This document shows positions 32,968-41,849 of a DNA stretch of 64,000 nt, piece after piece. The notes under the pieces were generated by a model. That model did not search any database and was not told the origin of the DNA. It saw only the letters and a list, made by a program, of their open reading frames with translations. Location: NCBI GenBank assembly GCA_049587755.1, contig JBAVEN010000079.1:62001-126000 (forward strand), in the 5' to 3' direction. Both the position numbers and the translations under genes were made by a program. Origin of the DNA: Bog-375 sp049587755. GTDB lineage: Bacteria > Acidobacteriota > Terriglobia > Bryobacterales > Bryobacteraceae. The first letter of the stretch is position 1; every line of letters starts with the position of its first letter.

Positions 32968-33534
32968 ATGGAAATCAGACTCGAGTCGAGACATCTCGGA
33001 GATGTGCTTGTCATTGTCCCTGAGATCTTCCAGGATAGCCGTGGTTTTTTTATGGAAACTTTTCGGGAGGACCAATTCCAGGCACTTGGCTTGCCTTCGC
33101 ACTTTGTCCAGGACAACCATTCGCGTTCCGTTAAGGGGGTTCTCCGTGGTTTGCATTTCCAGTGGGACCCGCCGATGGGCAAGCTGATGCGCGTGCCGCT
33201 GGGATCTGCCTTTCTGGTCGCTGTGGACATAAGAAAGGGTTCGCCCACGCTGGGGAAGTGGTATGGCATCGAGGTTTCAGCCGAGAACAGGCGTCAAGTG
33301 TGGGCTCCCGCAGGTTTCGCACGGGGGTTCTGTGTTCTCTCGGAAGTCGCCGAGATCCAATACAAATGTACAGGGCTGTACAACAGGCAAGGTGAATCTG
33401 GGATTCGCTGGGACGATCCGGAAATCGGTGTCGAGTGGCCGGTCAGCCAGCCTTCCCTTTCTGCTAAGGACCAGAAAGCCCAGACGTTAGAACACTGGCT
33501 TGCCAAACCCGAATCTGACCACTTTCGTTATTAG
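32968..33534 (+). CDS. rfbC: dTDP-4-dehydrorhamnose 3,5-epimerase (RmlC-like)
   Basis: The protein (about 188 residues) has FQDSRGFFMETFREDQF, GVLRGLHFQWDPP with the catalytic His, KLMRVPLGSAFLVAVDIR, WAPAGFARGFCVLSEVAEIQYKCTGLYN with the Tyr, and IRWDDPEIGVEWP at the end. It inverts carbons 3 and 5 of dTDP-4-keto-6-deoxyglucose. RmlD lies 1.1 kb downstream, but no clear rmlA or rmlB is in this window; the gene between them is an epimerase/dehydratase of uncertain role. GGAG stands about 10 bases before the ATG at 32968. Confidence 0.92.
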   Translation: MEIRLESRHLGDVLVIVPEIFQDSRGFFMETFREDQFQALGLPSHFVQDNHSRSVKGVLRGLHFQWDPPMGKLMRVPLGSAFLVAVDIRKGSPTLGKWYGIEVSAENRRQVWAPAGFARGFCVLSEVAEIQYKCTGLYNRQGESGIRWDDPEIGVEWPVSQPSLSAKDQKAQTLEHWLAKPESDHFRY

Positions 33535-33643
33535 GCCGAGAAGCACTTGTCTACTAAGAGCCGCAGTGACAGATTGCTGGAGAAGTAATTAAAGACAAGA
33601 ACCCTGGCCATTCAGGTCTCGGGTCACAGTGCAAGGAGGAATC

Positions 33644-34639
33644 ATGAAACTGCTCATCGCCGGCGGCGCAGGGTACGTTGGTTCGGTGCTGATACCGAAA
33701 CTGCTAGACCGGGGCTATAAAGTGGATGTGGTGGACTTGTTTTGGTTTGGCAATAACCTGCCTCGGGATGTCGCGATACTCCACAAGGACATCTTCCAGC
33801 TCTCGGTCGAAGACTTGGAGCCTTACGATCAAGTGATCTTCCTAGCGGGCCTTTCCAACGACCCTATGGCTGAGTTTTCGCCGAGTAAGAATTTTATTTT
33901 CAATGCCGCTGCTGCGGCCTATTTGGCGTACACAGCTAAAAATGCCAAAGTGAAAAAATATATATACGCCTCGTCCTGCTCTGTATACGGTTACACGGAG
34001 AACGAGCTCTACGACGAGACCCGCCCCGTCTCCTCGACCTACCCATATGGGATTTCGAAGCTTCAAGGAGAGCAGGCGGCGATGCAGTTGGCTGACGGTG
34101 ATTTCTCGGTTATCTCACTACGAAAAGGTACGATCTCGGGATATAGCCCCCGGATGCGCTTCGACCTTATCATTAACACGATGTTCAAGTGCGCCATGAA
34201 GGATCACACGATCACGATTAACAATCCTTCCATCTGGCGGCCAATCCTCAGCATTGAGGACGCCGCAACGGCCTACATTCGAGCTATTGAAGCGGACCAG
34301 AGGATTTCGGGCATCTTTAACATTGCATCAGGTAATTACACGGTCGGAGAAGTCGGTGACTTAGTGCGAACAGTGATCGAGGAACGCCTCGGGAGCCGCG
34401 TAAACCTCTGTATCAAGCACATCCAGGATTTCCGTAATTATAAGGTTAGTATCGAAAAGGCCAAGAACGTGCTCAGTTTCCATCCTGCTGGTAATGTGAA
34501 AACCATCGTGGGCGACCTGATCGACAACATGGACAAGTGTCGAGACTGGGATAATCCCCTGTACTCCAATATCGCGTCCTTTAAGCAACTCGAAGCTGGA
34601 GTCGAAACATATGCCATGGGGAACGTGCGCGCGCGATGA
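33644..34639 (+). CDS. NAD-dependent epimerase/dehydratase (extended SDR)
   Basis: The 331-residue protein starts LLIAGGAGYVGSVLIPKLLDRGYKV, the NAD Rossmann motif. YPYGISKLQGEQ has the catalytic Tyr and Lys (YxxxK), and SSCSVYGY supplies the Ser. IWRPILSIEDAATAYI and the C-terminal pattern match sugar-nucleotide epimerases. The product sugar is not settled. AAGGAGGAATC is an ideal ribosome site, so the start is sure. It overlaps the RmlD gene by four bases. Confidence 0.92.
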   Translation: MKLLIAGGAGYVGSVLIPKLLDRGYKVDVVDLFWFGNNLPRDVAILHKDIFQLSVEDLEPYDQVIFLAGLSNDPMAEFSPSKNFIFNAAAAAYLAYTAKNAKVKKYIYASSCSVYGYTENELYDETRPVSSTYPYGISKLQGEQAAMQLADGDFSVISLRKGTISGYSPRMRFDLIINTMFKCAMKDHTITINNPSIWRPILSIEDAATAYIRAIEADQRISGIFNIASGNYTVGEVGDLVRTVIEERLGSRVNLCIKHIQDFRNYKVSIEKAKNVLSFHPAGNVKTIVGDLIDNMDKCRDWDNPLYSNIASFKQLEAGVETYAMGNVRAR

Positions 34640-35511
34640 AAGTCATAGTGCTGGGCGGCAATGGCCAACTCGGGACCGACGTCGTCCGCGCCTTCGCGGA
34701 CAACGGGGACGAAGTGTTTGCTCTGTCCCACTCGGACGTAGAAATCGGAAATAAAGAGTCGATTTCGCATAAGCTGCGTGAGTTGCAACCGGACATAGTG
34801 CTGAACACTGCAGCAATGCACCACGTGGAGAACTGTGAATCGAACCCCGACCAGGCCTTCGCCATCAATGCGTTGGGCGCGAGAAACCTCGCTCTGGTGG
34901 CGCGGGATATCGGTTCGATGCTTATGCATGTCAGCACGGACTACGTGTTTGACGGTAGCAAGGGCAGCCCCTACGTTGAGGGGGATCCCCCCATGCCCCT
35001 GAATGTCTACGGGAATACGAAGTTGGCGGGGGAATATTTTGTCCGCTGCACAGTGAACAAGCATTTCGTGCTACGCACCTCGGCGATTTACGGCAAGAGT
35101 TCGTGCCGTGCAAAGGGGGGACTGAACTTTATCCAGTTGATGCTCAAACTCGCGAAGGAACGGGGCGAGGTGCGAGTGGTAGACAGTGAGTTTGTGACCC
35201 CGACCTCGACTTCAGAATTGGCGCGGCAAATGGTTGTGCTGAGCCGCTCCGACGGATACGGCTTATACCACGCTACCGCCGAGGGCAGCTGCTCCTGGTT
35301 CGAGTTTGCCCGAGAGATCTTTGCACTGACAAACACTCATGTTAGCCTGAAGGTCGCGGGGCCGAATGAGTTTCCTGCCAAGGTCCCTCGGCCGAAGTAT
35401 TCAGTACTGGAGAACCGCGGCCTAAAGCTGCTAGGGCTGAATACCTTTAGGGCGTGGCAGGATGGTCTGCGCGAGTACCTCGGCGCCGTACAGGCGGCGG
35501 TTAGGGTGTAA
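34636..35511 (+). CDS. rfbD: dTDP-4-dehydrorhamnose reductase (RmlD-like)
   Basis: The 291-residue SDR has KVIVLGGNGQLGTDVVRAF, then VSTDYVFDGSKGSPYVEGD, NVYGNTKLAGEYF with Tyr and Lys, and the C-terminal VPRPKYSVLENRGLKL. The second half of RmlD families ends this way. It reduces the 4-keto group to make dTDP-rhamnose or a related deoxysugar. It is coupled to the epimerase in front, and the following glycosyltransferase starts 6 bases after its stop. Confidence 0.92.
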   Translation: MKVIVLGGNGQLGTDVVRAFADNGDEVFALSHSDVEIGNKESISHKLRELQPDIVLNTAAMHHVENCESNPDQAFAINALGARNLALVARDIGSMLMHVSTDYVFDGSKGSPYVEGDPPMPLNVYGNTKLAGEYFVRCTVNKHFVLRTSAIYGKSSCRAKGGLNFIQLMLKLAKERGEVRVVDSEFVTPTSTSELARQMVVLSRSDGYGLYHATAEGSCSWFEFAREIFALTNTHVSLKVAGPNEFPAKVPRPKYSVLENRGLKLLGLNTFRAWQDGLREYLGAVQAAVRV

Positions 35512-35516
35512 GTAGA

Positions 35517-36380
35517 ATGACGCGTTATATAATCGTCACGCCAGTGCGCGACGAGGAAAAGCACCTCGAAGCGACCATCGCTTCCGTTCTTGCTCAGACC
35601 ATACAACCTGCGGAATGGGTAATTGTCGATGACGGCTCGACTGACCGAACGGGCGAGATCATCGATCAATACGCAGCTCGGTTCCCATTCATCCGCGTCG
35701 TACACCGACCGAACCGGGGATTCCGGAAAGCCGGTGGCGGTGTCATGGAAGCGTTTTATGACGGGCACAACGCCCTCCGGTGTGACGACTGGGAATTCAT
35801 CGTGAAACTCGATGGAGATCTCAGTTTCTCCCCGGAGTACTTTCAACGGTGCTTCGAACACTTCCGCGAGATGCCTCATCTGGGGATCGGTGGGGGAGAG
35901 ATCTGCCACGACTTGGGAGGAACGTTAAAAGTGGAGTCAACCCCCAAGTTTCACGTTCGCGGCGCGACGAAGATTTACCGAAGGGCTTGCTGGGAAGCCA
36001 TAGGTGGATTATGGAGAGCTCCAGGATGGGATACGATCGACGAAGTTAAGGCGAATATGCTGGGCTGGACGACTTACAGTTTTGAAGGGCTCCAACTTGT
36101 TCATCATCGCTTCACTGGATCCGCCGACGGGCTCGTGCGCGACTGTGTAAAGCATGGCATGGTTTGCTATATTTGTGGATACCATCCTCTCTTCTTTGTC
36201 GCTAGTTGCTTGTACAGGCTCATTCGAAAGCCGTACCTTGTCGGGTCGTTCGCAATGGTCTTCGGATTTATTAAGGGTCATTTTACCGACACTCGGCAGG
36301 TAAACGACGCAAAAATGATCAAATACTTACGTACGCAACAACTGAGGCGCCTGTGCGGGTTAGAGACGGTCTGGAAGTGA
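35517..36380 (+). CDS. Glycosyltransferase family 2
   Basis: The 287-residue protein starts YIIVTPVRDEEKHLEATIASVL, and has VIVDDGSTDRTGEII and FIVKLDGDLSFSPEYF, the nucleotide-sugar and metal (DxD-like) motifs of GT-A fold enzymes. A hydrophobic C-terminal region (YHPLFFVASCLYRLIRKPYLVG) suggests membrane contact. The acceptor is unknown. It begins 5 bases after the RmlD stop. Confidence 0.9.
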   Translation: MTRYIIVTPVRDEEKHLEATIASVLAQTIQPAEWVIVDDGSTDRTGEIIDQYAARFPFIRVVHRPNRGFRKAGGGVMEAFYDGHNALRCDDWEFIVKLDGDLSFSPEYFQRCFEHFREMPHLGIGGGEICHDLGGTLKVESTPKFHVRGATKIYRRACWEAIGGLWRAPGWDTIDEVKANMLGWTTYSFEGLQLVHHRFTGSADGLVRDCVKHGMVCYICGYHPLFFVASCLYRLIRKPYLVGSFAMVFGFIKGHFTDTRQVNDAKMIKYLRTQQLRRLCGLETVWK

Positions 36381-36410
36381 CGTTTATCCTTCGTCCTTAA
36401 CGGATTGGCC

Positions 36411-38315
36411 ATGTGCGGAATTTGCGGCAAGCTTAATTTCGATCGGGACAACAGTGTCAATCCGGCTGTGATCAGGGGGATGCTGGATACAATTCGTCAT
36501 CGAGGTCCAGACGACGAAGGGACGTATTTTGCTGGTCAGGTGGGTTTGGGTCATCGGCGGCTCTCCATCATCGATTTGAACACTGGGCATCAGCCTGTGT
36601 CCAACGAAAACGGTACTTTGTGGATTGTATTCAACGGGGAGATCTACAATTTCCAAGAACTCCGCATATTCCTTTTGAGCAAAGGTCACACTTTTACGAC
36701 TCAGACCGACACTGAGGTGATCGTACATCTGTATGAAGAGCTTGGGCCCGAGTGCCTCGCGAAGCTGCGAGGCATGTTTGCTTTTGCCATATGGGATGAA
36801 GGCGCGAAGACGCTTTTCCTGGCAAGAGACAGAGTTGGCATCAAGCCTCTTTACTATTGCTTGACCGGCCGCTCGCTGGTCTTCGCTTCCGAGATCAAGG
36901 CAATCCTGGCGGACCCCGCCGTCGACCGTGAGATCGCGCCAGAGATGATTGACAGATTCTTGACGTTTCTATATTTGCCTGGACAGGAAACGTTGCACAA
37001 AGGGATTTTAAAGCTAGCTCCGGGCCACTACCTCCTATTCAAGAATGCGAAGACGGAAATACACCAATACTGGGACCTGAGCTTCTCGAAGCCCAGTGAC
37101 CGTCCGAGCCCGCAGGAGGCCGAGCGGCAGCTAGTCGATTTGCTGGCCGAAACCGTCGAGCTACACATGATTGCAGATGTTCCTGTCGGCGTTCTCTTGA
37201 GCGGCGGCGTTGACTCTACGGCGGTCCTCAGCTTCGCTGTGGAAAGGACAGACAAGGAGGTCAGCACTTATACCGTTGGCTTTTCTGACGCGGCCGTTGC
37301 CGACGAGAGACCTTATGCGAAGTTGGCGGCAGAGGCTTTCCATACCCAACATTATGACATGACGATCTCGGCGTCGGATTTTGTAGACTTCATGCCACAA
37401 TATATTTGGCACATGGAAGAGCCCGTGTGTGAGCCGCCCGCGATCGCGTTGTATTACGTTTCTAAACTGGCAAGGAACTACGTCAAGGTCCTCCTCTCAG
37501 GTGAAGGCGGGGATGAAGCTTTTGCGGGTTACAGCAACTATCGAAATCTCCTATGGCTTGAACGCGCGAAACGGTGCTTTCCTTCTTTAAACGCCGCCGC
37601 TGCCGGTGGAATTGCTCTGGCTAACAGAGTGTTTGGGTTACCACGGATAGTCAAGTACGGGCCTTTGATGCAAGCTACTTTTCCAAATTACTACTACAGC
37701 CGAACCTCAAACCCCAACCGCTGCAGGGGAAACGGCCTCGGTAACTTGTACTGTAGTGATTTCGCCGGGACGATTGACCGCGAGCGCACCCTCGAACCTG
37801 TGCGCCGATTGCAGGCGCACGTCCAGAACTATAGCACGCTCGACGCGATGCTCTATATCGATACCAAATCCTGGCTGCCTGACGATCTGCTGATTAAGGC
37901 TGATAAAATGACGATGGCAAACTCGCTTGAACTTCGGGTCCCTTTGCTCGACCACAAGGTCCTGGAGTTCGCGGCCGCGTTGCCTACCGACCTGAAGGTT
38001 CGAGGCTTCACTACCAAGTACCTTGCGAAGAGGGCGTTGGGGGGTCGAGTGCCGAAATCAATACTGGATCGCCGCAAGGCCGGCTTCCCGGTGCCTTACG
38101 AGTCGTGGCTCCGGAAGGAACTGCGGGGCTGGGTGCATGAGGTTTTGTTGGACCGAACGACTACCAACCGGGGCTATTTTGAAACTCCCGCCGTCCGTGA
38201 GCTGGTGGCCCGGGATGAGGCTGGGGGCGGATACTCCAAGGAGATTTTTTCGCTTCTTACTCTCGAGCTGTGGCACAGAACCTTTCTGGAGCGTAAGCCA
38301 GTTTCCGTAAACTAG
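36411..38315 (+). CDS. asnB: Asparagine synthase-like glutamine amidotransferase
   Basis: The product (about 634 residues) has an N-terminal Ntn-type glutaminase: the ATG at 36411 leaves Cys2 (MCGICGKL) as the nucleophile. RHRGPDDEG, GLGHRRLSIIDL and FNGEIYNFQELR follow. The synthetase half has the PP-loop LLSGGVDSTAVL and LLSGEGGDEAFAGY. In EPS clusters these enzymes may amidate a sugar carboxyl group rather than make free Asn. The start at 36405 (TTG) would add two residues and place Cys wrongly, so 36411 is used. The downstream deacetylase and FemAB-like genes recall exosortase-linked clusters. Confidence 0.92.
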   Translation: MCGICGKLNFDRDNSVNPAVIRGMLDTIRHRGPDDEGTYFAGQVGLGHRRLSIIDLNTGHQPVSNENGTLWIVFNGEIYNFQELRIFLLSKGHTFTTQTDTEVIVHLYEELGPECLAKLRGMFAFAIWDEGAKTLFLARDRVGIKPLYYCLTGRSLVFASEIKAILADPAVDREIAPEMIDRFLTFLYLPGQETLHKGILKLAPGHYLLFKNAKTEIHQYWDLSFSKPSDRPSPQEAERQLVDLLAETVELHMIADVPVGVLLSGGVDSTAVLSFAVERTDKEVSTYTVGFSDAAVADERPYAKLAAEAFHTQHYDMTISASDFVDFMPQYIWHMEEPVCEPPAIALYYVSKLARNYVKVLLSGEGGDEAFAGYSNYRNLLWLERAKRCFPSLNAAAAGGIALANRVFGLPRIVKYGPLMQATFPNYYYSRTSNPNRCRGNGLGNLYCSDFAGTIDRERTLEPVRRLQAHVQNYSTLDAMLYIDTKSWLPDDLLIKADKMTMANSLELRVPLLDHKVLEFAAALPTDLKVRGFTTKYLAKRALGGRVPKSILDRRKAGFPVPYESWLRKELRGWVHEVLLDRTTTNRGYFETPAVRELVARDEAGGGYSKEIFSLLTLELWHRTFLERKPVSVN

Positions 38316-38461
38316 AGTGCAGTGTTGGTGTGCTGTGCCGCTGAAAGCCAAGATTATTGAAGGCGACTTGGGCATAGGTATTTCGTTTGTTTCCTGATGG
38401 CCAATATGAGGGCGGCGCTCGACACGCTGTCCGTGATTTATCAGCCGGAGCACTTTGGCGC

Positions 38462-39490
38462 ATGCCGGGCTGTTTCGGGATTGCGCGCGCTCTCGGTCCC
38501 TCCTACTGGTTGCGAGCCGTTGTCTTTCATAACATCTCAGTTTCAGAGTCGCCGTTTACCAGGGGAATGGGTGTGAACATCACACGCAGCAACCTCGAGG
38601 CGACGCTGGAGTTTCTCGCCCGATACTACAGCCCCGTCAGCTTAGAGGATGTTTTGGCTGGCTCTAATGGCCGAGACCTCCCGCCGCGGGCGGTGCTGGT
38701 GACCTTTGACGACGGTTATGCATCGGTTTCGGAGTGGGCAGCACCGCTCTGCGCCAAGTTTGGTGTGCCGGCTGTTTTCTTCCTCAATGCCGCATTTCTC
38801 GATAACCAGCGATTGGCGCCGGATAATCTCGTGTGCTACGCGGCAAACAAACTGGGAATGGAGACCATAAATGCAGCGGCATGCGCCGTCAAAGGCGCCG
38901 GTAGCCCCAAACTGAAGTCCCTAGCTGAAGTGTTCTCGTGTTTCTTTCCTGCGATTTCGTTGCCCGAGAGGGACACTTTTCTCGACGTTCTGGCTCATTT
39001 GGGCGGCATTAACCAGCACCAGTTGGCAGCGGAGGCAGGCCTGTACCTGACCCGCAAACAGGTTTGCGAGCTTGCGTCTCTTGATTTCGAAGTCGGGAAC
39101 CACACTTACACTCATGTGCGGTGCAGATCTTTGACGCCCGAGGACTTCGGCGACGAGGTCGACAGGAATAAGGCAGAGTTGGAGGCACTGACCGGGAGGA
39201 AGGTACGGTCGTTCAGCGTGCCTTATGGTTCCTCCGCAGATCTTACCGGCGATACGGTGAGGCTTCTAGAACTTTCCGGGCACCAAGCGGTATTCCTTAG
39301 CGAAAGTGTCGCCAACCCTCGAGGCGTCAACCGTTTCCATCTTGACAGAGTCAGCATCCGTGCCAACAGAGACGACACTTTGTTTTTCGAAATCGAGGTT
39401 ATGCCTCGGCTTCGGGGATTGAGGAACAGACTTTTCCGCAATCGACAGCATGGCCCTTGTCTGGGCCAGCAGACTGTCGGAGTCAGTTAG
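38462..39490 (+). CDS. Polysaccharide deacetylase (NodB domain)
   Basis: Protein of about 342 residues with the NodB motifs: VLVTFDDGYASVSEWAAP (Asp-Asp metal site), PAVFFLNAAF, FEVGNHTYTHVR (metal His pair) and SFSVPYGSSADLT. It removes acetyl groups from N-acetylated sugars in the polymer. The region before residue 20 is uncertain: the frame opens at 38387, but 38462 is the first good ATG. No signal peptide is clear. It follows the amidotransferase by about 150 bases. Confidence 0.85.
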   Translation: MPGCFGIARALGPSYWLRAVVFHNISVSESPFTRGMGVNITRSNLEATLEFLARYYSPVSLEDVLAGSNGRDLPPRAVLVTFDDGYASVSEWAAPLCAKFGVPAVFFLNAAFLDNQRLAPDNLVCYAANKLGMETINAAACAVKGAGSPKLKSLAEVFSCFFPAISLPERDTFLDVLAHLGGINQHQLAAEAGLYLTRKQVCELASLDFEVGNHTYTHVRCRSLTPEDFGDEVDRNKAELEALTGRKVRSFSVPYGSSADLTGDTVRLLELSGHQAVFLSESVANPRGVNRFHLDRVSIRANRDDTLFFEIEVMPRLRGLRNRLFRNRQHGPCLGQQTVGVS

Positions 39491-39518
39491 ACTCGCGGTG
39501 AATTGACTTTTCGATGGA

Positions 39519-39767
39519 ATGCTAATGACCGACGACGAATTCCTTTTAGAGATGGATGAGATTCTCGGACTGCCTGCCGGGACAATTCGGGGCTCCGAGA
39601 AACTGGATGAGTTGGAGAACTGGGACTCCACCGCCCTAATCACTTTTGTCTCCATTGCGGAAACCAATTCTGGCGTGCACATTTCCCCTAACCAGATCGT
39701 GGAGTGCTCCACGGTTGCCGATCTTCTGCGGCTAGCTGGGGTGGACGATGGCCACTCTTCACGTTAG
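39519..39767 (+). CDS. Acyl carrier protein
   Basis: The 82-residue protein has the ACP pattern: DEILGLPAGTI, ELENWDSTALITFVSIAE with the phosphopantetheine Ser in WDSTA, and CSTVADLLRLAG at the end. The usual DSL is replaced by DST. It sits 200 bases before an FkbH-like gene. FkbH-type enzymes load a glyceryl or related group on an ACP, so this is likely its partner. The PPTase at 22583 could activate it. The ATG at 39519 or 39525 could start it. Confidence 0.85.
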   Translation: MLMTDDEFLLEMDEILGLPAGTIRGSEKLDELENWDSTALITFVSIAETNSGVHISPNQIVECSTVADLLRLAGVDDGHSSR

Positions 39768-39971
39768 GACAGCCCAAGCCTATGGACCTGAGGGATACCG
39801 CTATCTTCATGATTGAAGCGTCCGCGATGGTCGGCGACCATTTCTGTGAGTTCGCAGAAAACGCAGGTCATGCTCGCCTGGCGGGCCACCAATGGTTGGA
39901 TTGGTTGGCGGTACAGCAAACCTCGGTTATCGTCTAACAATCGGCTTCGATTCGTACCGGAGGTCGACATT

Positions 39972-41795
39972 TTGCAGCGTGATGTTTTGAAAATCCTGCG
40001 ATTCCCAATTGCGGCGGCAGATATTCTGCGGAAGCGCGCCACGCTGCAGAAGGAACTGCTCAAACAAACTAATCTGTTCCCGATGCGCGTTGCAATTCTA
40101 GGTGGTTCTACCACAAGCGAAGTTAGGAGCATACTAGAGCTTTTTCTTCTCGCGGAAGGAATTCAGCCGGCGTTCTATGAATCAGGATACAAGCGCTATT
40201 GTGAGGACATCCTGTTCGAGAATCCAGATCTGTGGAGTTTTAAGCCCGACATCGTCTTTATCCACACCACCTGGCACAACGTGTCGGAATTTCCCGAATT
40301 ACTGGAAGCCACAGCCGACGTCGAACGGCGGGTCCGTCGTGAAATGGCGAGGTTTGAGTCTCTTTGGGAGAAAATTCACACGGGACTTGGCGCGCTCATC
40401 ATCCAGAACAATTTTGATCTGCCACGCCTCAGGCCCCTCGGGAATCTGGAGGCTTCCGAATCGTTCGGCCGAGTGAACTTTTTGTTGAGGCTGAATACCG
40501 AATTCGCGAGCTATGCCCGCAACCATTCGCATTTCCTACTCAACGACATCCTTTACCTCTCGGCGCAAGTAGGCCTGTCCGCGTGGTTTGAGCATAGCTA
40601 CTGGTATAGCTTTGGTATGGCCTTGGGCCCAACGGCCACGGTGGCCCTTGCTCATAACGTGGCCGCAATTGTTAAATCGGTTTACGGAAGATCCAAGAAG
40701 TGTCTTGTTTTGGATTTAGACAACACGCTTTGGGGCGGGATAATTGGCGATGATGGCGTGCAAAACCTCATTCTCGGCCGGGACCACCCGGTTGGTGAGG
40801 CCTTTGTAGACTTCCAGCGGTACGTGAAAGGTCTGCAGCGGCGGGGCGTCATTCTCGCGGTTTGTTCCAAGAACGATCCGCAAAACGCCAAAGAGGGCTT
40901 CTCCCACCCGGACAGCGTGCTAAAGGTGGAAGACTTCAGCGCGTTCAGAGCCAACTGGAATTCGAAGCCTGAGAACATCCGCGAGATCGCCGCAGAACTC
41001 GACATTGGTCTTGATAGCATGGTGTTCGTCGATGACAATCCGGCCGAAAGAACTCTTGTTGCGGAGCAACTGCCCGAGGTAGCGGTGCCGGATGTGGGGT
41101 CGGACGTTTCGCTATTCGCAGAAGTCCTCGAACGCGAGCGATACTTCGAAGTCGATAAAGTCGTTCCGGACGATCTTAGCCGCTCAGCCTACTATAGCTC
41201 CAATGTGCAGCGGAGCACTTACCAGACTGGCTTTTGTGATTATGGGGAGTTTCTTGCTTCGCTCGAAATGACCGCCGAGATTGGTCCGTTTTGTCCGGTT
41301 TATCTGGAGCGAATCACGCAGTTGATCAACAAGACCAATCAGTTTAATCTAACCACCCGAAGGTATACGAACGCGGAAGTTGAGGCCATTACTCACGACC
41401 CGACATTTATTACCCTTTACGGACGGCTGGCCGACAGATTTGGCGACAACGGTCTGGTGTCGGTCTTGATCGGGCGGATACTTGACAAGACAGTCGAGTT
41501 GAACCTTTGGCTCATGAGCTGCCGTGTCCTGCAGCGCGAGATGGAATTCGCGATGTTTGATGCCTTGATCGAACAGTGCGAGACGCGCGACATCTGCAAG
41601 ATCTTGGGTGTCTATATCCCGTCGAAGAAGAACAGCATGGTTGCCGGGCACTATGCCAGCCTCGGTTTCAGCCGCATAGGCGGAACTTCCGGTGACCAGG
41701 AAGTGTGGCAATTTGACGTGCCCCGAACGTATTCGGCAAGAACGCGCTACATTCGCAGGACCCAAGAAGTGCTCCCGACGCCCGCGAATGCTTGA
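39972..41795 (+). CDS. FkbH-like HAD protein with N-terminal SGNH-like and C-terminal GNAT-like parts
   Basis: The start is TTG at 39972, with GGAGG eight bases upstream; the frame from 39813 has no support. The middle (about residue 245 on) has the HAD motif VLDLDNTLWGGIIGDDG, then VCSKNDP and MVFVDDNPAERTLV, the three active-site segments. The N-terminal third (VAILGGSTTSEVRSILELFL, then FIHTTWHNVSEF) resembles a hydrolase fold, and the C-terminal part (GFSRIGG, KILGVYIPSKKN) resembles GNAT. FkbH proteins turn 1,3-bisphosphoglycerate into a glyceryl-ACP. Next to an ACP, a role in acyl modification of the polysaccharide is likely. The classic FkbG/I/K partners are absent. Confidence 0.85.
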   Translation: MQRDVLKILRFPIAAADILRKRATLQKELLKQTNLFPMRVAILGGSTTSEVRSILELFLLAEGIQPAFYESGYKRYCEDILFENPDLWSFKPDIVFIHTTWHNVSEFPELLEATADVERRVRREMARFESLWEKIHTGLGALIIQNNFDLPRLRPLGNLEASESFGRVNFLLRLNTEFASYARNHSHFLLNDILYLSAQVGLSAWFEHSYWYSFGMALGPTATVALAHNVAAIVKSVYGRSKKCLVLDLDNTLWGGIIGDDGVQNLILGRDHPVGEAFVDFQRYVKGLQRRGVILAVCSKNDPQNAKEGFSHPDSVLKVEDFSAFRANWNSKPENIREIAAELDIGLDSMVFVDDNPAERTLVAEQLPEVAVPDVGSDVSLFAEVLERERYFEVDKVVPDDLSRSAYYSSNVQRSTYQTGFCDYGEFLASLEMTAEIGPFCPVYLERITQLINKTNQFNLTTRRYTNAEVEAITHDPTFITLYGRLADRFGDNGLVSVLIGRILDKTVELNLWLMSCRVLQREMEFAMFDALIEQCETRDICKILGVYIPSKKNSMVAGHYASLGFSRIGGTSGDQEVWQFDVPRTYSARTRYIRRTQEVLPTPANA

Positions 41796-41849
41796 TGGCC
41801 AGGAGTTCCATCAGCGGGTCAGTACGGACGAAGAAAAGGATCAAGCTTA

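Noticed and set aside
39782..39937. 51-codon frame between ACP and FkbH (MDLRDTAIFMIEA...)
   Set aside because: No ribosome site and no family recognised; it could be real, but the evidence is too weak.
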